This document shows, one piece after another, positions 54,155-63,685 of a stretch of 64,000 bases of DNA. The stretch comes from Solibacillus isronensis (GTDB taxonomy: Bacteria > Bacillota > Bacilli > Bacillales_A > Planococcaceae). Each line of letters begins with the position of its first letter. Position 1 is the stretch's first letter. Made by a program: the position numbers and the translations under genes. Under the pieces are notes generated by a model. The model saw only the letters and a program-made list of their open reading frames with translations. It was not told where the DNA came from and ran no database searches. The DNA is taken from positions 1 through 64,000 of the forward strand of contig NZ_JAMBOC010000003.1 of assembly GCF_023715405.1 (NCBI RefSeq), in the 5' to 3' direction.

Positions 54155-55352
54155 AATTAACGGAAAATATACAAACGCTAAAATTTATACGAACACACCA
54201 CAGGAAACGGCGATTCAGCAAATTGATGAACTCGTCAATCAGTCGTTTATGGAAGGGACAAAAGTACGGATTATGCCCGACTATCATGCCGGAAAAGGCT
54301 GTGTAATTGGCACAACAATTCAGTTGAATGACCGTGTTGTACCGAATCTGGTCGGTGTTGATGTAGGGTGTGGGGTGCTCGTTTCGGAAATCGGTAAAGG
54401 CAAAATTGATTTTAATGAACTCGATACAACGATCAGACGTTTCGTACCGAGTGGCAACGAAATCCATGAAAATGCGCTAAATATAAAGGATAGTGAACTT
54501 TTTGCAAACGAAAACTTTATCGCACGCGGATTGCAAAATGAGTATACAGGACGCTCGCTAGGTACATTGGGTGGCGGCAATCATTTTATTGAGCTGGCAA
54601 AAGACGAGACGGGAGTTCATTATTTATTGATCCATACGGGCTCGCGCTATGTCGGGGCAAAGGTTGCAAACTGGCATCAAAAGCGGGCATTCGAGTCATT
54701 GCAGCGTGAAGATTTAACTGAAAGAATTGCAGCACTGAAGGAAGCCGGAAACAGCAAAGACATCCAAAAAATGATAAAAGCATATAGGAACGAAAATCCG
54801 GTTGTACCAAAGGATTTGGCTTATTTAGAAGGCGATCTGTTCCGGGATTATATTGCCGATATGAAACTGGCACAGCGTTTTGCACATGAAAACCGAGTGC
54901 ATATTGCCAATACAATCGCCGAGCATATGAAGTGGGAATTCGCGGAACAGTTTGATTCTGTACACAATTATATTGATACGGATGCCATGGTTTTGCGTAA
55001 AGGGGCAGTACGGGCTGCAAAGAATGAAAAGCTCGTTATCCCGATGAATATGCGGGACGGTTCTCTTATTTGTATCGGAAAAGGGAATTCTGACTGGAAT
55101 GAATCCGCCCCACATGGAGCTGGCCGCATCTACTCGCGGACAGCCGCAATGAAAAACTTGTCGATGGATGATTTTAAACAGACGATGCAAGGAATTTGGA
55201 CAACTTCGGTAACTGAGGAAACGCTCGACGAAGCACCAATGGCCTATAAGCCGATGCAGGAAATTGTCGAGCAAATTGGAGAAACGGTGACAATCCAGAA
55301 ACACGTGATACCAGTTTATAATTTCAAAGCGAGTGATAAATGGAAGAGGTAA
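54147..55352 (+). CDS. rtcB: RtcB-type RNA ligase
   Basis: 401 aa. RIMPDYHAGKGCVIGTT, then VGVDVGCGVL with metal-binding Cys75, GTLGGGNHFIEL and the C-terminal GAGRIYSRTAAM, where the family's guanylylated His normally precedes (SAPHGAGR here). It joins 2',3'-cyclic phosphate or 3'-phosphate RNA ends to 5'-OH ends in RNA repair. It belongs to the shorter (~400 aa) bacterial RtcB branch. It starts with TTG inside the preceding gene. No rtcA, release factor or rtcR gene is adjacent. Confidence 0.93.
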   Translation: MIEINGKYTNAKIYTNTPQETAIQQIDELVNQSFMEGTKVRIMPDYHAGKGCVIGTTIQLNDRVVPNLVGVDVGCGVLVSEIGKGKIDFNELDTTIRRFVPSGNEIHENALNIKDSELFANENFIARGLQNEYTGRSLGTLGGGNHFIELAKDETGVHYLLIHTGSRYVGAKVANWHQKRAFESLQREDLTERIAALKEAGNSKDIQKMIKAYRNENPVVPKDLAYLEGDLFRDYIADMKLAQRFAHENRVHIANTIAEHMKWEFAEQFDSVHNYIDTDAMVLRKGAVRAAKNEKLVIPMNMRDGSLICIGKGNSDWNESAPHGAGRIYSRTAAMKNLSMDDFKQTMQGIWTTSVTEETLDEAPMAYKPMQEIVEQIGETVTIQKHVIPVYNFKASDKWKR

Positions 55353-55474
55353 CAAAAAACCACTTTATGAACAAATTTAGTCATGTATGAAATATACATG
55401 TTTTAATCGGTTGTTGATTCATTGAGTTTCCCTTTCTAAGAGGCCAAAATATAGGCTAGAAGGAGATGAAATAG

Positions 55475-56530
55475 ATGGCAACAACGACTGCAGTATTGCA
55501 TGAACGAATAGATTTCCTTACTTTATATAAAAAAGAAACAAACCAGACAGAAGAGTGGCTGAAAGAACGGTTGGAAGAGGCACAACATCCGGACTTTACC
55601 TTAACAACAGATGAGCTTTCGTACGGGGCGCGGGTTGCATGGCGCAACAGCAATAAATGCATCGGACGCCTGTTTTGGAATAGCTTAAACGTGTTTGATG
55701 AGCGCCATTTATTAAATGAAGTTGAAATTTATGATGCGCTAATAAAACACATTGATTTTGCGACCAACAATGGGAAAATCAGACCGGCCATTACACTGTT
55801 TGAACCGAACCGTGTACGCATCTGGAATCATCAGCTAATCCGCTATGCTGGGTATGAAACAGATGATGGAATTATTGGAGATTCCGATTCACTCGAGTTT
55901 ACGAAAATATGTGAAGGTCTCGGCTGGCAAGGCGCACGTAAAAACTACGATGTTTTACCGCTTGTCATTCAAGTGGACGACCGGGAGCCAAAGTTTTTTG
56001 AAATGCCAAAAGAGCATGTACTGGAAGTTGCGATTACCCATCCGGATTATGATTTTTCGCCTTTAAATATGAAATGGTATTCAGTCCCGATTATTTCGAG
56101 TATGCGTTTTAATATTGCCGGCACCGATTTTCAGGCAGCGCCGTTTAATGGGTGGTATATGGGAACGGAGATCGGGGCGCGCAATTTAGCGGATACGTAC
56201 CGCTATAATTTCCTCCCGAAAGTGGCGGAAGCAATGAGACTGGACGCTTCGGTGAATGCGTCGCTTTGGAAGGACCGTGCACTTGTTGAACTGAATGTTG
56301 GTGTTCTTCATTCATATAAAAAAGCGGGTGTAAGTATTGTCGATCATCATACCGCTGCCCAGCAGTTTCAGCTTTTTCAAAAGCAGGAACATGCAAGCAA
56401 CCGTGATGTAACGGGAAACTGGGTATGGCTTGTACCGCCATTATCTCCTGCAACTACTGATTTGTATCATGAGCCGATTGCCAACACGATAAAAAAACCA
56501 AACTACCTATACCAGCAACAGCCATATTAA
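55475..56530 (+). CDS. nos: Nitric oxide synthase oxygenase
   Basis: 351 aa oxygenase-only bacterial NOS that makes NO from arginine. The heme-ligand Cys62 lies in AWRNSNKCIGRLFW. The substrate region shows NGWYMGTEIGARNLAD, and the pterin side ends with GNWVWLVPPLSPATTDLYHEP. It uses generic cellular reductases, as in Bacillus. It has its own ribosome binding site (AAGGAG) and terminator, and so is a single-gene unit. Confidence 0.97.
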   Translation: MATTTAVLHERIDFLTLYKKETNQTEEWLKERLEEAQHPDFTLTTDELSYGARVAWRNSNKCIGRLFWNSLNVFDERHLLNEVEIYDALIKHIDFATNNGKIRPAITLFEPNRVRIWNHQLIRYAGYETDDGIIGDSDSLEFTKICEGLGWQGARKNYDVLPLVIQVDDREPKFFEMPKEHVLEVAITHPDYDFSPLNMKWYSVPIISSMRFNIAGTDFQAAPFNGWYMGTEIGARNLADTYRYNFLPKVAEAMRLDASVNASLWKDRALVELNVGVLHSYKKAGVSIVDHHTAAQQFQLFQKQEHASNRDVTGNWVWLVPPLSPATTDLYHEPIANTIKKPNYLYQQQPY

Positions 56531-56573
56531 AAATAGGGGTGCAGGAAGCGAAAGCCTCTGCACACCTATTTCT
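56531..56573 (+). terminator. Terminator of nos
   Basis: AAATAGGGGTGCAG and CTGCACACCTATTT arms with a GC-rich loop and T-rich tail, one base past the stop codon. It also faces the 3' end of the leftward Mrr-like gene. Confidence 0.8.
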
Positions 56574-57128
56574 TTACCTTTTATTTAACATAATCTTAAT
56601 CAATTCATCACGATCGATTAAGTAAACGTCATTGATGTCGGCAAGTTTTTCGGCTTGGCGGGTAAAATGACTGTTTGTAACAACCCATGCTTCAGTTGCC
56701 TCATACATCTTCACTGCACCGATAATTTCCTGAACCGCTTTTACACCGACCGTACCGGAATAGCGTTTTGCCTGGACCGCAATAATATCTTTTCCGTCCT
56801 TTAAAATAAGGTCGGCACCGTAGTCACCGCTCGTTGCGGTATAGCTCACTTTAAATCCGCGGCGTTTAAATAACTCGCCTAAAAATCTCTCGAAATCTTC
56901 ACCGGTCATTTTATCGACTTCGCGAATGCCGGACTTTCGTAACTTCCTCGTCTTCAGCGATCTTAGCCAAATTTTAAACGCGATATATAGTACGAAATAA
57001 GCGACAATTCCAATACCGATGCCTTCAGCTGTCCGCGTTACATAAAAGCCAGCTGCACCAGCTGATGCGATGAAAAATAGCGGGATGACCGGGAGGCGTT
57101 TTTTATTTCGTCTTCTCTTTTTACGCAA
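56574..57128 (-). CDS. Membrane-anchored Mrr-like restriction endonuclease fold protein
   Basis: 184 aa. A very basic N-terminus (MRKKRRRNKKR) is followed by two membrane helices (about 14-52) and then an Mrr_cat domain (about 72-180). The PD-(D/E)XK core is MTGEDFERFLGELF, SGDYGADLIL and IIAVQAKRYSG (Gln-x-Lys variant). Proteins of this type are common in Firmicutes with unknown targets; methylated-DNA cleavage is known only for distant Mrr homologues. The start is TTG, ten bases after GGAG. Confidence 0.83.
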   Translation of the reverse strand: MRKKRRRNKKRLPVIPLFFIASAGAAGFYVTRTAEGIGIGIVAYFVLYIAFKIWLRSLKTRKLRKSGIREVDKMTGEDFERFLGELFKRRGFKVSYTATSGDYGADLILKDGKDIIAVQAKRYSGTVGVKAVQEIIGAVKMYEATEAWVVTNSHFTRQAEKLADINDVYLIDRDELIKIMLNKR

Positions 57129-57189
57129 TAGTCCTGTACTCCTTTTATTTACTAACGCTATTATATCATAAAAGGGTACATACGTTTGG

Positions 57190-58389
57190 TTATATCGTAC
57201 GGTTGTTTGCGCTCATAAAGGAAGCGAAAAATAGCAGAACAGAAATTAGAATAAACAGTACAATCGGAATTGACCAGCTGTCAGTTAAATCATGAACATA
57301 ACCAAACAGAACCGGTCCGATTGCGGCAACGAAATAACCGATTGACTGTGCGAACCCGGAAAGTTCAGCTGCATCATAGGCTGTCTTCGTACGCAATGAA
57401 AACAGCATCAGCACTAAACCAAACGAAGCCCCGCCCGCAAAGCCTAGTAAAATCATCCATACGACGGCAAGGCTAGTCCATTCCATCAACACACCAGTAA
57501 AACCGACTAAGTAACATATCGTAAAGAAAACAACGATTGGACGTTGTGAAGCGATTTTACCGGCAATAATCGGAATAATAAATGTCATCGGAATTTGCGC
57601 AAACTGCATTACGGATACCATCCACCCGGCAGCCGCAGCATCCAGGCCTTGGCTAATGAAAATCTCCGGTATCCACGCAGACGAACAGTAAAATATAAAC
57701 GATTGAAAGCCCATTGCTCCAGCGACTGCCCAGGCAAGCGGTGATTTCCACATATGCGTTTTCTTTGTTTGCGAAGAGGGCATATGTAATTCCACTTTTT
57801 CCTGGCGCAAAATCGGCAGCCAAATCAGCAATGTAAGAATACCTAAAATAATCGTAATACCTGCTGCAATTTGCCAGCCTGCGCTTGCAGCAATAGGATA
57901 ACTGAAGCCCGCAGCAAGTCCGGAAGAAATGTTCATCGATACGGAATAAATCCCTGTTAATAAGCCAATATGTAATGGGAATTTCCATTTAAAAAAACTA
58001 GGGATAAGGACATTACCAAATGCAATTGCGACGCCGATTAATATTGTTCCTAAAACGAGTAAAGACGTTAGCCCAAGGGAACGCATTAAAATCCCTACAC
58101 ATAGCAAGATGACGGAATAAAATAATGTCCATTCCATCCCAAACTTACGGGCAATACGCGGTGCAAATGGTGAAACGATCGCAAAGGCAATTAAAGGGAT
58201 AGTCGTTAAGAAGCCTGCAAGAAAGTTCGAAATCCCAAGGTCGTCACGAATAAATGAAATAATTGGACCGATTAATGTAATCGGTGTACGTAATGTTGTC
58301 GCAAATAAAAATACGGCAACCATAAAATAGATGAGTGTTCGGTTGGATAGTATTTTTTTGCTATTTTGATTTAATTGTTCGGTGTCCAT
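57190..58389 (-). CDS. CynX/NimT-type MFS transporter
   Basis: 399 aa, twelve membrane helices. An early LRTPITLIGPIISFIRDDLG segment and LGFAGGASFGLVLMLFSLRTKTAYDAAELSG are typical of the CynX/NimT (cyanate, 2-nitroimidazole) group. ATG 58389 is preceded by AAAAGGAG; the frame extends further upstream without a ribosome binding site. Substrate unknown. It is divergent from the lysine-riboswitch/permease unit. Confidence 0.85.
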   Translation of the reverse strand: MDTEQLNQNSKKILSNRTLIYFMVAVFLFATTLRTPITLIGPIISFIRDDLGISNFLAGFLTTIPLIAFAIVSPFAPRIARKFGMEWTLFYSVILLCVGILMRSLGLTSLLVLGTILIGVAIAFGNVLIPSFFKWKFPLHIGLLTGIYSVSMNISSGLAAGFSYPIAASAGWQIAAGITIILGILTLLIWLPILRQEKVELHMPSSQTKKTHMWKSPLAWAVAGAMGFQSFIFYCSSAWIPEIFISQGLDAAAAGWMVSVMQFAQIPMTFIIPIIAGKIASQRPIVVFFTICYLVGFTGVLMEWTSLAVVWMILLGFAGGASFGLVLMLFSLRTKTAYDAAELSGFAQSIGYFVAAIGPVLFGYVHDLTDSWSIPIVLFILISVLLFFASFMSANNRTI

Positions 58390-58534
58390 ATTAATTCTCC
58401 TTTTGACTAGTAATATATATTTGAGTAGTGTGAATACTCTTAAAAAACAGAATAAAGATGAAGCCATTGCTATCAAAAAAATGTTATGTTAGACTTTTAA
58501 TCAATTAAATAAAACATTACCTCATGTAGATGTA

Positions 58535-58770
58535 TGAGGTAGAGGTCGCAATCATTAAGACTAGTATAGCTGAGATTAGGAAGAATCGGTGAAGCTTTAT
58601 GAAAGGAATGGTTGCCGAAGTGTTATTTTTCTTCTTGAAAATAATGCTGGGGCTGTTTTCGATAAGGAACAGAACTGTCACATGTGTGAGCATGTGTTGA
58701 GCTATCTTTCAAGTTTGATGAGGTGTAAATATAACCATCACAAAAACTTGTGGTGGTTTTTCTTTTACAT
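58535..58770 (+). promoter_or_regulatory. Lysine riboswitch (L box) with terminator
   Basis: L-box landmarks in order: AGAGGTCGC (58541), AATCGGTGAAGC, GAAAGGAATGGTTGCCGAAG and GCTGGGGCTG, with a closing P1 pairing AGGTAG (58537-58542) with CTATCT (58702-58707). The expression platform is a terminator, AACCATCACAA / TTGTGGTGGTT (58733-58743 and 58748-58758), followed by T's. High lysine should end transcription before the permease gene. The only other content of 58390-58804 is the divergent promoter region. Confidence 0.9.
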
Positions 58771-58804
58771 TTCACAAGCAAAACAAAAAGGGAGTTTTAT
58801 ATTC

Positions 58805-60259
58805 ATGAGTGAGATTAAAATAGATCAGCTCGGTAATAACGGGTTGAAAAAGAGTTTGAAAAGTCGCCATGTAACGATGATTTCGCTTGGCGGAACAATC
58901 GGAACAGGTTTATTCTTAGCATCAGGTGGTGCGATTGCACAGGCAGGTCCTGGCGGGGCATTGCTCGCATATGCACTGATCGGCGTTATGGTGTATTTCT
59001 TAATGACCTCATTAGGGGAAATGGCTGCCTATATGCCAACATCCGGTTCGTTTAGTACGTATGCAACAAAATTTGTGGATCCAGCATTAGGCTTTGCGCT
59101 TGGCTGGAACTATTGGTACAACTGGGCAATTACAATTGCAGCAGAAATTGCAGCTGTTTCGTTAATTATGAAATACTGGTTCCCGGACAGTTCTTCAATT
59201 TTATGGACAATTTTATTTATCGTAGTTGTTTTATCATTTAACTTAGCTTCTGTAAAAGCGTTTGGTGAAGCGGAATACTGGTTTGCGATGATTAAGGTCG
59301 CGACAGTAATTGTCTTCATCATTGTCAGCTTCTTAATGATTTTCGGAATTTTAGGCGGGAACGATCCGGTCGGCTTCACAAACTTCGTTAAAGACGACGC
59401 CCCATTTAATGGCGGTTTCCTTGCATTGTTCGGTATTTTCCTTGCTGCCGGTTTCTCATTCCAAGGTACAGAAATGCTTGGTGTAACGGCAGGGGAAACA
59501 GATGACCCGGCCAAAAATATTCCAAAAGCTGTACGTTCAGTATTCTGGCGTATTTTACTGTTTTACATTTTCGCAATCGGTGCGATTGGTTTACTGATTC
59601 CGTATACGGATTCACGTCTTTTATCAGAAGATATTGCGACAAGTCCATTTACATTAGTATTTGAAAACTTAGGTGTGGCATTTGCGGCATCTGTTATGAA
59701 CGCAATCATTTTAACGGCGATGTTATCTGCAGGGAACTCAGGGTTGTATGCAGCAAGTCGTATGCTTTATCAGTTAGCGGTGGACGGAAAAGCACCGAAA
59801 CTATTCATGAAAGTAACATCGCGCGGTATTCCGATGTATGCACTGTTAGCAACATTGGCAGTCGGTTCATTAGCATTCCTTGCATCGTTTTTCGGAGACG
59901 GTGTAGTATACATTTGGTTATTAAATGCTTCTGGTATGTCCGGCTTCATCGCTTGGCTAGGCATTGCAATCTCTCATTACCGATTCCGTCGTGCCTATGT
60001 CGCACAAGGACATTCATTGAGCGATTTACCGTATGTATCCAGATTCTTCCCATTCGGTCCGCTATTCGCGTTTGCCCTATGTATGATTGTCGTGCTAGGT
60101 CAAAACTATATGGCCTTCATGGGCGGAACAATTGACTGGTACGGTGTTGTCGTTTCATATATCGGCTTACCACTGTTTGCCGCTTTATGGTTTGGCTACA
60201 AATTTAAACACAAAACGAAAATCGTTCCTTTAAAGGACTGCGATTTAACAAATAAATAA
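58805..60259 (+). CDS. lysP: Amino acid permease, probable lysine permease
   Basis: 484 aa APC-superfamily (AAT family) transporter with twelve membrane helices. The N-terminal SLGGTIGTGLFLASGG motif binds the amino acid backbone, with AYMPTSGSFSTYATKFVDPALGFALGWNYW split across helix 3. The lysine riboswitch directly upstream points to lysine as the substrate, as for lysP of other Firmicutes. ATG 58805 follows AAAGGGAG; the frame runs upstream through the riboswitch but is not translated from there. Confidence 0.9.
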   Translation: MSEIKIDQLGNNGLKKSLKSRHVTMISLGGTIGTGLFLASGGAIAQAGPGGALLAYALIGVMVYFLMTSLGEMAAYMPTSGSFSTYATKFVDPALGFALGWNYWYNWAITIAAEIAAVSLIMKYWFPDSSSILWTILFIVVVLSFNLASVKAFGEAEYWFAMIKVATVIVFIIVSFLMIFGILGGNDPVGFTNFVKDDAPFNGGFLALFGIFLAAGFSFQGTEMLGVTAGETDDPAKNIPKAVRSVFWRILLFYIFAIGAIGLLIPYTDSRLLSEDIATSPFTLVFENLGVAFAASVMNAIILTAMLSAGNSGLYAASRMLYQLAVDGKAPKLFMKVTSRGIPMYALLATLAVGSLAFLASFFGDGVVYIWLLNASGMSGFIAWLGIAISHYRFRRAYVAQGHSLSDLPYVSRFFPFGPLFAFALCMIVVLGQNYMAFMGGTIDWYGVVVSYIGLPLFAALWFGYKFKHKTKIVPLKDCDLTNK

Positions 60260-60263
60260 TTTC

Positions 60264-60306
60264 TGAAACGCAATGTGAGCTTGTACGCTTTCATTGCGTT
60301 TTTTTA
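60264..60306 (+). terminator. Terminator of the lysine permease gene
   Basis: AAACGCAATG / CATTGCGTTT arms around a GTGAGCTTGTACGCTT-type loop, followed by a T-run. Confidence 0.8.
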
Positions 60307-60310
60307 TATT

Positions 60311-60415
60311 GAGGATTATTTGTTTTCAAGTGAGGAATATATAGGGGGAAGTGAGGATTATTTATTCTCAAGTGAGGATTAAATGAGAGCTATTGAGGAT
60401 TAAACATTTTTCGAG
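60311..60415. repeat. Five-copy 21-bp tandem array
   Basis: The core GAGGATTA starts at 60311, 60353, 60374 and 60395, with a one-base variant GAGGAATA at 60332: five units at exactly 21-bp spacing. The rest of each unit is T-rich and variable (copies 1 and 3 share TTCAAGT or CTCAAGT ends). It begins five bases after the permease terminator and is not part of an open frame. Confidence 0.75.
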
Positions 60416-60516
60416 TACGATGAATACAAGAATGTTATTATAAAATAAACAAAATTCCCGTATTTTATTATGCTGGAAATAAATTATGTAACACTGAAGA
60501 ATAAGGAAGTGAAAAC

Positions 60517-61212
60517 ATGCCTATTTCAAAAGGTTTCTATAAAAAAGTGTATCCGTGGTTAAAAGGGGAAGATAGAAAAGATGTGTTATATCGACCGTTT
60601 CTTACAAAGGGAAACCCGTACAAATCACGTATTTTCCTAGTAAGTTCGCATGCGGTACCGTTATTTAAAGTGGAAGACAGAAGCGAGCAGACTTTTGCAG
60701 AGTCATTAGTGAATAGAGAGCTTTTCCACGACCTTTATTTAAGTGAAATTAAAGGGGCACCCCGGGAATTTAAAGGCTCGTTACAGTTTGAAAACTGGCT
60801 GGAAAACGAGCACCAGGAATCCCTGATTTATACGTCGCTGAATACATATCAGCTGGAATCAGCCGATGAAGCGAAGGTAGCGAAAAAAGAGGATCCAGCT
60901 AATTTTGAGCGGGGGAATCTTATTTTTAAAGAAGTGGTAGAGGAGTTTCAGCCGGAAATTATTATTTTGCAAGGGACTGCCGCATATGAGCAATTTAAAG
61001 CGCGGTATGCTGATTGGTTAGCTATTTTTAATGAAGATGTGACAAAAATCCAATTACTGGAACAGACTGGCCCATTCGCAGAGATGGTTTATGAAGATGG
61101 CAAAAAAGTGTTAATTTTCGTTAGCCGCAGCATGAGCTACTTCGGCGCGGACGGTTCGAAGTTCGAACAATTTAAAGAGAATTTAGCTAAAACATTAGAA
61201 AATAATGCTTAA
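60517..61212 (+). CDS. Hypothetical protein, 231 aa
   Basis: Soluble protein without signal or membrane segment. The pattern YKSRIFLVSSHAVPLF near residue 37, a central long helix and FQPEIIILQGTAAYEQFKARY near residue 150 recall the alternating beta/alpha order of uracil-DNA-glycosylase-like folds. The catalytic GxNP motif is not visible, so this is only a resemblance. Start ATG follows AAGGAAG. It is a single gene upstream of the xpt riboswitch. Confidence 0.65.
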   Translation: MPISKGFYKKVYPWLKGEDRKDVLYRPFLTKGNPYKSRIFLVSSHAVPLFKVEDRSEQTFAESLVNRELFHDLYLSEIKGAPREFKGSLQFENWLENEHQESLIYTSLNTYQLESADEAKVAKKEDPANFERGNLIFKEVVEEFQPEIIILQGTAAYEQFKARYADWLAIFNEDVTKIQLLEQTGPFAEMVYEDGKKVLIFVSRSMSYFGADGSKFEQFKENLAKTLENNA

Positions 61213-61292
61213 AACCGAACATTATCCCACATATAATTTACTTTTTTACCAAATTTCCGAAAAATAAGAATAATTTTATTATTTAAATGTTA

Positions 61293-61321
61293 TTGCAAAC
61301 TATCATTTCCATGATTATAAT
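61293..61321 (+). promoter_or_regulatory. Sigma-A promoter of xpt-pbuX
   Basis: TTGCAA at 61293-61298, a 17-bp spacer and a perfect TATAAT at 61316-61321. The predicted start near 61328 is about 25 bp before the aptamer. Confidence 0.75.
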
Positions 61322-61350
61322 TGGAACATTCATATTGTTAAATTAAATAT

Positions 61351-62154
<804 letters not shown>

Positions 62155-62244
62155 TTAAGCAGCACATATTTCTAAAAGGTAATAAAGTTCAAACGATGTA
62201 AATTGACTCAGCAAGAGTACACATATATTGGAGGAAAACTTTTT

Positions 62245-63534
62245 ATGAATAACACGAAAGCAACAATGCTTGGAATTCAGCATTTGTTGGCAATGTATGC
62301 AGGAGCCATTTTAGTACCGTTAATTATCGGTGGGGCATTAGGATTCAGTTCAGCGCAAATGACGTATTTAGTAGCGATCGATATTTTCATGTGTGGGGTA
62401 GCAACACTGTTCCAAGTATGGAAGGGGAAAGTAATCGGCATTGGGTTACCTGTTGTATTAGGCTGTACATTTACAGCGGTAAGCCCGATTATTGCAATCG
62501 GTTCTGGCGGCGGCTTAGGTGATGTTTACGGCGCGATAATTGCTTCAGGTATTATCATTGTATTAATCGGAGGCCTTTTCGGGAAATTGATTAAATTCTT
62601 CCCGCCTGTTGTAACAGGTTCGGTCGTAACGATTATCGGAATCAGCTTAATTCCGGTAGCTATTAACAATATGGCTGGTGGACAAGGGGCAGCAGACTTT
62701 GCATCAGGTTCAAATGTGGCACTAGCGTTTATTACATTATTAATTATTTTAGTAATTTACCGCTTCACAGTTGGCTTCGTTCGTGCGATTGCAATTTTAC
62801 TAGGTATGGTGTCAGGAACAGTAATCGGTATTTTCATGGGCAAAGTTGATTTTGCCCCGGTTGTTGAAGCATCTTGGCTGCACATTATGCAACCATTCTA
62901 CTTAGCAACACCGACATTCAATGCTTCTGCTATTTTAACGATGACATTGGTGGCGATGGTATCACTAGTTGAATCAACAGGTGTTTACTATGCATTAAGT
63001 GATATTACAAAAAAAGATTTAACTTCAAAAGATTTATCTAAAGGGTACCGTGCAGAAGGACTAGCATCGATTATCGGTGGTATTTTCAACGCATTCCCGT
63101 ATACAACATTCTCGCAAAACGTAGGACTGATCCAAATGTCAGGCGTACGCGACCGCAAAGTAATCTTCATTACAGGCGGTATGCTGGTAGCACTTGGATT
63201 CCTGCCAAAATTAGCAGCATTAACTACTATTATCCCAACACCAGTACTTGGTGCAGCGATGTTGGCAATGTTCGGTATGGTTATTACACAAGGTGTTAGA
63301 ATGCTAGCACCAGAAATCGCAAAATCAATGGAAAACGCAATGGTCGCAGCACTAGGCGTCGGTCTAGGAATCGGCGTTGCAACAGTACCAGGCATTTTCG
63401 AAAACCTTCCGTCATGGATGTCGATTTTGACTTCTAATGGGATTGTTGCGGGATCTGTAACGGCGATATTCTTGAATGTGTTGTTTAATATGGTCGGGAC
63501 GAAGCGTGTTGATCCGATGCATGTGATGGAGTAG
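62245..63534 (+). CDS. pbuX: Xanthine permease (NCS2 family)
   Basis: 429 aa, fourteen-segment NCS2 transporter. LGIQHLLAMYAGAILVPLIIGGALG at the N-terminus (split here by the first helix), VESTGVYYALSDIT and NAFPYTTFSQNVGLIQMSGV are purine-permease signatures. ATG 62245 follows GGAGG; an in-frame upstream ATG at 62203 has no ribosome binding site. It follows xpt by 90 bp and ends at a strong terminator. Confidence 0.95.
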   Translation: MNNTKATMLGIQHLLAMYAGAILVPLIIGGALGFSSAQMTYLVAIDIFMCGVATLFQVWKGKVIGIGLPVVLGCTFTAVSPIIAIGSGGGLGDVYGAIIASGIIIVLIGGLFGKLIKFFPPVVTGSVVTIIGISLIPVAINNMAGGQGAADFASGSNVALAFITLLIILVIYRFTVGFVRAIAILLGMVSGTVIGIFMGKVDFAPVVEASWLHIMQPFYLATPTFNASAILTMTLVAMVSLVESTGVYYALSDITKKDLTSKDLSKGYRAEGLASIIGGIFNAFPYTTFSQNVGLIQMSGVRDRKVIFITGGMLVALGFLPKLAALTTIIPTPVLGAAMLAMFGMVITQGVRMLAPEIAKSMENAMVAALGVGLGIGVATVPGIFENLPSWMSILTSNGIVAGSVTAIFLNVLFNMVGTKRVDPMHVME

Positions 63535-63552
63535 GTAGAGCTAATTTAAAAA

Positions 63553-63604
63553 GAATCCCACAAAAGAGCTAGGTAGTTGACTCTTTTGTGGGATTTTCTT
63601 TTTT
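63553..63604 (+). terminator. Terminator of xpt-pbuX
   Basis: Perfect 15-bp arms AATCCCACAAAAGAG / CTCTTTTGTGGGATT with a T-rich tail. Confidence 0.9.
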
Positions 63605-63685
63605 AAAAATATGAAATGAAAATATTTTTATCTAGCATTCTATTAGTAATCAATAAAGTTTAACAACCTTAACGTAAAATTACAG

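Noticed and set aside
58490-58804. T-box leader upstream of the amino acid permease
   Set aside because: No T-box consensus or specifier loop is visible, while the ordered L-box motifs and P1 closure match a lysine riboswitch.
60311-60415. CRISPR array
   Set aside because: The unit is 21 bp with an 8-bp core and no separate unique spacers, the copies are degenerate, and there are no cas genes.
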